Assembly (NCBI GenBank): GCA_027600665.1
Contig: JADGJL010000897.1
Coordinates: 1 to 12,276 of the forward strand
From: Irineochytrium annulatum
Taxonomy: Eukaryota; Chytridiomycota; Chytridiomycetes; Chytridiales; Chytridiaceae
DNA length: 12,276 bases
Reading direction: 5' to 3'
A program made the position numbers and the translations under genes. Below are positions 8,397-12,276 of the stretch, one piece after another. The notes beneath the pieces were generated by a model that searched no databases, had not been told where the DNA came from, and saw nothing but the letters and a program-made list of their open reading frames with translations. Within the stretch, counting starts at the first letter, position 1; each line of letters starts with the position of its first letter.

Positions 8397-10119
8397 ATGC
8401 CGCCCAGCCCCGTCGTCACCGCCGCCGCCGCGACCATCGCCGTCGCGAGCGTTCTGTACGGCCTGACGATCGCATTCCTGCGCCGGAAGGAGCCCCGGAT
8501 CCCGGGCCCGTTCACCTGGCCCATCTTCGGTGACATGTTCCTCATCATCTCTTACACGGGTAACATCCCCTTTCTCCTATGATTCTCGCTGGGGATCTCT
8601 TGTTAACTTGATCCCTCTTCTCCGCAAAAAAGGCCGCTTCCACGACCTCCGCTCCGACATGCGGAGGAAGTACGGCCCCATCTATCGGCTCCGCGGCGCG
8701 TCGGGCCGATCCCTCGTCACCGTATCCGACGCCGATGCGGCCAAGAAGCTCCTGACCTCGGACTCCTTCCTGCGCTCGGGACGTCCGTTGTTGATATGCC
8801 CAGACATCTTCAAGTCGGTCCTGTTCTTCATGCCGACCGATACGCCATGGCGGAAGCATCGCAAATTCCTCCAGCCTGGCTTCGGCCCCACGCATCTCCG
8901 TCACTCGCTCGTCGCGACGAACGAGGCGATGGACAACCTCCTCAACATTTGGGAGCTCACCACGTCCGGCAACGCAACGCACCAGACAGATATTTACCAC
9001 GTCGCCAGCAGCATCACGATCGACGTCATCGGCGTCGTGGCGTTCAGCTACCGCTACGCCTGCGTCCTGAACCACCTCGACCCGGACTCGCAGGTCCAGA
9101 TGAAGGCCTACCAGTCCGCGTTCGACGCCATCGCTCGCAGGTTCGCCACGCCGTCGTTCCTATGGCGCGCGAAGGGGCTGGCGGCGGATCAGATCAAGGG
9201 CCAGGTGGATGAGATGAAGTCGGCCGTGCGAAACGCGATCACCTCGAAGCGCGAGCTGATGAGGGAGCGGGGTGCTGAGGGTGGGGACAAGGATGAGGCT
9301 TACCTGAAGAAGATGAGGGATTTGGATGTCTTGGATCGGATGATGGAGAGCAGCGAGTGGAACGACGAGGAGATGACGGACGAGGTGCTTGCGCTGTTCC
9401 TCGCCGGGGGCGAGACGTCCGCGAACACGATCGTGAACTGCGCGCTGCTGCTGGACGCGCACCCGGAGGTTCTGGATCGGATGGTGATGGAGCTGGATGA
9501 GGTTTTGGACGACAGCGAGGGGGATCATGTGACATGGGACCAGCTCCAGAGGCTGAAGTACACGGAGTGCGTCGTCAAGGAGAGCCTGAGGGTGATGCCT
9601 GTGGTCGTCAACAGCTTGGGTCGAATCGCGAGTGAGGACGTCGAGATTATGGGGCATGTGTTCCCGAAGGGAAGCACGCTTTCTGTGGATATCCAGGGGA
9701 TCCATAGGGATGAGAGGTACTGGAAGCATCCGATGAGCTTTAGCCCAAGCAGGTTCATGGATGGGTTCACCCCTGCACCGGGGACATACGTGCCGTTCGG
9801 GGATGGCATACATATGTGTATTGGGTCGGTTACCTTTCTATCAATTGCACTCTTCTTTGTCATTCACTAAATTTTTATCTTCTATCATGCTCTTAGATAC
9901 AAGATGGCGATGATTGAGTTGTGAGTTTCTCATAGTTGGTTCTCTTGATCGGATCCTAAAGCTCTTTGCTGCTCCAATAGGAAAGGCGTTCTTGCGAGGA
10001 TCTACAAGAAGTACAGGCTCTCTGTCGTTCACGGCCAGGACATGACTAGAGTCACAACGATCACAACCGGGTTTAAGAACGGCCTGAAGGTGGTTGTAGA
10101 GCGGCGCAAGAAGGCTTAA
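8397..10119 (+). CDS. Cytochrome P450 monooxygenase, ER-anchored
   Basis: Heme-thiolate monooxygenase of 505 residues; exact CYP family not assigned. Exons are 8397-8559, 8633-9824, 9897-9920 and 9981-10119, with introns of 73, 72 and 60 nt and a continuous frame. ATG 8397 has A at -3. Residues 6-28 form a membrane anchor, followed by basic residues and the Pro-rich hinge RIPGPFTWPIFGD. The C-helix WRKHR is at 127-131. The I-helix oxygen-activation motif AGGETS is at 312-317, the K-helix ExxR is E371-R374, and the FSPSRF meander is near 424-429. The heme loop FGDGIHMCIG (443-452) has Cys450 as thiolate ligand; it has His where many P450s have Arg, as CYP51 also does. Exon 3 is a 24-nt microexon coding YKMAMIEL directly after the loop, and its upstream donor is the weak GTCGGT. 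Length and motif spacing are normal for a fungal microsomal P450. A CPR-type reductase partner is not in this window. Confidence 0.96.
9897..9920 (+). other. 24-nt microexon in the P450 gene
   Basis: Exon 3 spans only 24 nt between TTAG and GTGAGT. Its inclusion restores the invariant spacing from the heme Cys to the L helix (CIGYKMAMIELKGVLARI). Skipping it would preserve the frame but delete eight residues packed against the heme. Confidence 0.85.
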
Positions 10120-10650
10120 CTACTTGAAATACCGAGCCTGCACAAGATCAGCTTCAAGCTTCAAGCTCCCCCTAGGCTGTCGGCTGTGATTTTACGGCCT
10201 GCAGAAGCCGGCCTCCCTTCGCCCTCCCTTCACCCTCGAGTGATAGCTGCCATTCATATGCTTTCCCTATCCTTTTGTGTGCATCCTTCGCTTTCGTTGC
10301 CACCTTTCACTTTTCTCTTAACTTACTTCTGTTTGAGCCTCGTGTCCGTATTTGACTTAATATTAATAACATCTGCATCTGTTGCTCTCGTTGTGCTTTG
10401 TCTCCTTAAGATAGGCAAGCCAGGACGTCAAGCCCGGTCGCACAGACCTGAGACACACAGCCTCGACTTTTTAAAGTTGACCGTCATCGCCTGCACCTGC
10501 TCCGGCGTTGCCGTCCAGCTCCGTCGTCGCACCGGCCCTGGCAACTGGCCCGTGCTCCCGCTCCATCTCCCGCGCATCCCACTCGTTCTCCTGCAACACG
10601 CATCGCCCTCTTCGCCGACTTCGCGGACCTCTTCTCCCACATCATCGACC
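10120..10650. promoter_or_regulatory. Intergenic: P450 3' flank and LRR gene promoter
   Basis: This 531-nt gap lies between two plus-strand genes. It has a small direct repeat of GCTTCAA at 10151-10167, a T-rich part (10258-10400), and a TATA-like TTTTTAAAG near 10468-10476. A frame from ATG 10258 runs in phase into the LRR gene and would add 131 mostly hydrophobic and then Pro/Ser/Arg-rich residues. There is no other ATG from there to 10651, so the TATA-like element would make 10651 the first start codon on the transcript. Confidence 0.45.
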
Positions 10651-12276
10651 ATGACCACCGCAGCGACGGCCGCCGACTGCGCCGTGATCCAGTCATTCAT
10701 CTCCAATGCGAACCCGGCGACGGCCGTGCCCGAGATCCCGTCAAACTGCTGCGGGTTGAGCGTCAGTAACCCGGCAGGTTATATGAACACGAGCATGCAG
10801 GGGATTCAGTGCAATGCAGCAGGGAGGGTTAATTACCTGTGCGTATTTTAAAGTGAAGAGAAGGGTTCAGATTGAGCGGTGGACTTCATGGGTTGGGCAA
10901 TGATGGAATAACGATGGAACACGCGAGCAAAAGAGGATATTTAAGTATCTGCGGGCGAAGCCAGTTAGGATGCTGAGTATCCAGCATGCTTTCAACTTTC
11001 TCCAATGTTTCCACACCACCACTTTCTCCAATCCTGCTTACATCGTCCTAATTCCATTCTTATAGATCCTTCCAAGGATATAAGTTGACAGGGTCACTAC
11101 CAACATCTATCGGAAGCCTCACCGCCCTCGCCCAGCTGTGGATGAACGACAACAGTCTTAGCGGGCCCATCCCCACTGAGCTCGGCTCCGCATCGAGCCT
11201 CGACGAAATTTACCTCAACAACAACCAGCTCAGCGGGACAATCCCACAGTCACTCACGTCCCTCACGGGCTTGACCTACCTTGCCCTTCATTTCAACCAG
11301 CTTACGGGTCCGATCCCGCCAGCGTTCGGCGGGATGAAGAATCTGCAATACTTGCTGGTTAACAACAACGAGCTGAATGGGACCGTGGACGGCTTGACGG
11401 GGATCTCGCATTTGTAAGTTCACGCGTTCTATTTTCTCGGGAGTGGAGGAAGTGAGAGGGTGGGGGGTGCTGCTCACATTCATCATCATCATCGCTAATC
11501 CGATGCACCCTTCAGCAACTTCGCCTCAAATTGTTTAGCGGGCATCCCCAACGGCTCCGCCAACGCCGGTAACCAGATTCTACTACCCCAACTCGCCGTC
11601 TGCCCAACCGCCGTCACAACCCCCACATCCATCATCACCTTCACCATCTCTTCTCCCACCTCGTCCCCAGTCACACCCGGCACCTCCACCACTTCTTCCA
11701 CTACATCCACGGGCTCGTCCCTCCCAAACAACAACGGCAACAACGGTTCCACCTCCTCCTCCTCCGGCGTCCCCATCATTGCCATCGTCATCCCCATCGT
11801 CGTTGTCGTCCTCCTCGCCCTCGTGGCCGCCTTCTTTATCGTTCGGCGATCGAGAAATAAGACCGCCAAGATGCCGCCACCGTTGCCCCCCGTGAACAAC
11901 AACAACTATAACAACAACAACAACAACACCCCATACTTGCACCCGCAGGCCGGTGCCAGACCCCCCGCGGACATCCAGGCGCAGATGGTGTCCATCGCGT
12001 ATCAGCCACAATTTGCCCAGCAGGCGCAGCAGTACCCGCCGCAGCATCATCAATACGGCAACGTCGGACACCCCGGCGGGCCCAACCCCCACGCCGCCCC
12101 CGGCCTCATGTGGGCCCAAGCGTCGTCCACGACCGCCCCGACGTCCGACACCTTCGCGAACGACGACGTCAAGCGCGCCTCGGCCCTCTTCGCTCCGCTG
12201 GCGGCTCAGCCGCAGGATTCTGGGTTCTTGCCGTCCGGGTCCGTGTCGGGCGCCAGTTCGTCGGCGGGGGAGAAGG
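10651..12276 (+). CDS. LRR receptor-like single-pass membrane protein, C-terminus beyond window
   Basis: Exons are 10651-10838, 11066-11413 and 11516 to the window edge (open). Introns are 227 nt (GTGCGT...ATAG) and 102 nt (GTAAGT...TCAG), both phase 2, giving at least 432 residues. Residues 10-60 form a Cys-containing N-cap (NCCG, IQC). Residues 64-180 hold about five 24-residue plant-specific-type LRRs of pattern LSGPIPTELGSxSSLDEIYLNNN. Residues 185-208 are a C-cap with two Cys. A Ser/Thr-rich stalk (210-262), likely O-glycosylated, leads to a transmembrane helix at about 264-288 and the stop-transfer RRSRNK. The cytoplasmic part has MPPPLPP, an Asn run and a Gln/Pro/His-rich tail. The topology is that of a cell-surface receptor or adhesion sensor; any effector domain would lie past the edge. 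ATG 10651 has A at -3 but gives no signal peptide. An in-phase upstream start (10258) or an unseen upstream exon may supply one. Confidence 0.85.
10839..11065 (+). other. Unusually long first intron of the LRR gene
   Basis: At 227 nt this intron is two to four times longer than the others here. It contains a 12-nt direct repeat (ACTTTCTCCAAT at 10995-11006 and 11021-11032) and a small hairpin (ATGCTG/CAGCAT, 10970-10987). Both flanks are well supported: exon 1 ends in GRVNY and exon 2 resumes with SFQGYKLTGSLP, restoring an LRR. Confidence 0.75.
11895..11927 (+). repeat. AAC trinucleotide run coding poly-Asn
   Basis: Ten AAC codons interrupted by one TAT code Asn4-Tyr-Asn6 in the cytoplasmic tail of the LRR protein. 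Together with the Gln-rich stretch after it, this makes a prion-like low-complexity segment. Confidence 0.85.

Noticed and set aside
11495..12119. Minus-strand frames of 136 and 178 codons over the LRR gene
   Set aside because: They are Gly/Val/Asp-rich shadows of the Ser/Thr/Pro/Asn-coding exon 3, which is continuous with LRRs and a transmembrane helix.

Overview
This window looks like nuclear DNA of a fungus. Its genes have short spliceosomal introns: twelve are inferred, eleven of them 51-106 nt and one 227 nt. Donors are of the GTATGT/GTAAGT/GTGAGC type, and some introns carry CTAAC/CTGAC-like branch sites. Coding exons are GC-rich, intergenic DNA is AT-richer, and genes are packed on both strands. 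A plant-type leucine-rich-repeat membrane protein next to a fungal-style P450 would fit an early-diverging lineage such as a chytrid, but this is inference from content only. No insertion sequence, CRISPR array, rRNA or tRNA was seen.

Layout, left to right. (1) <1-1507, minus: 3' truncated gene for a basic, mixed-charge (RD/RE) nuclear-type protein. (2) 1813-2992, minus: two-exon gene for an unrecognised protein with two SUMO-interaction-like motifs. (3) 3333-5163, plus: three-exon gene for a mitochondrial-type pentatricopeptide/helical-repeat protein, divergent from gene 2 across 340 bp. (4) 5777-6450, minus: three-exon gene for a HYPK-like protein (NatA N-terminal acetyltransferase partner), convergent with gene 3. 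(5) 6514-7398, plus: two-exon gene for an unrecognised protein, head-to-head with the HYPK gene with 63 bp between start codons. (6) 8397-10119, plus: four-exon cytochrome P450, including a 24-nt microexon that carries the sequence just after the heme cysteine. (7) 10651->12276, plus: LRR receptor-like single-pass membrane protein with an Asn/Gln/Pro-rich tail, cut by the window edge.

All spliced models were assembled by hand from reading frames, splice-site matches and phase; each closes in frame. The genes look like independent housekeeping and accessory loci rather than one pathway. The possible functional links are shared promoter space in the two divergent pairs (genes 2/3 and 4/5). The best candidates for follow-up are the LRR receptor-like protein, whose secretion signal is not evident, the two unrecognised proteins (genes 2 and 5), and a coding-like stretch just past the HYPK stop codon. 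I found no evidence of a multi-gene novel system.
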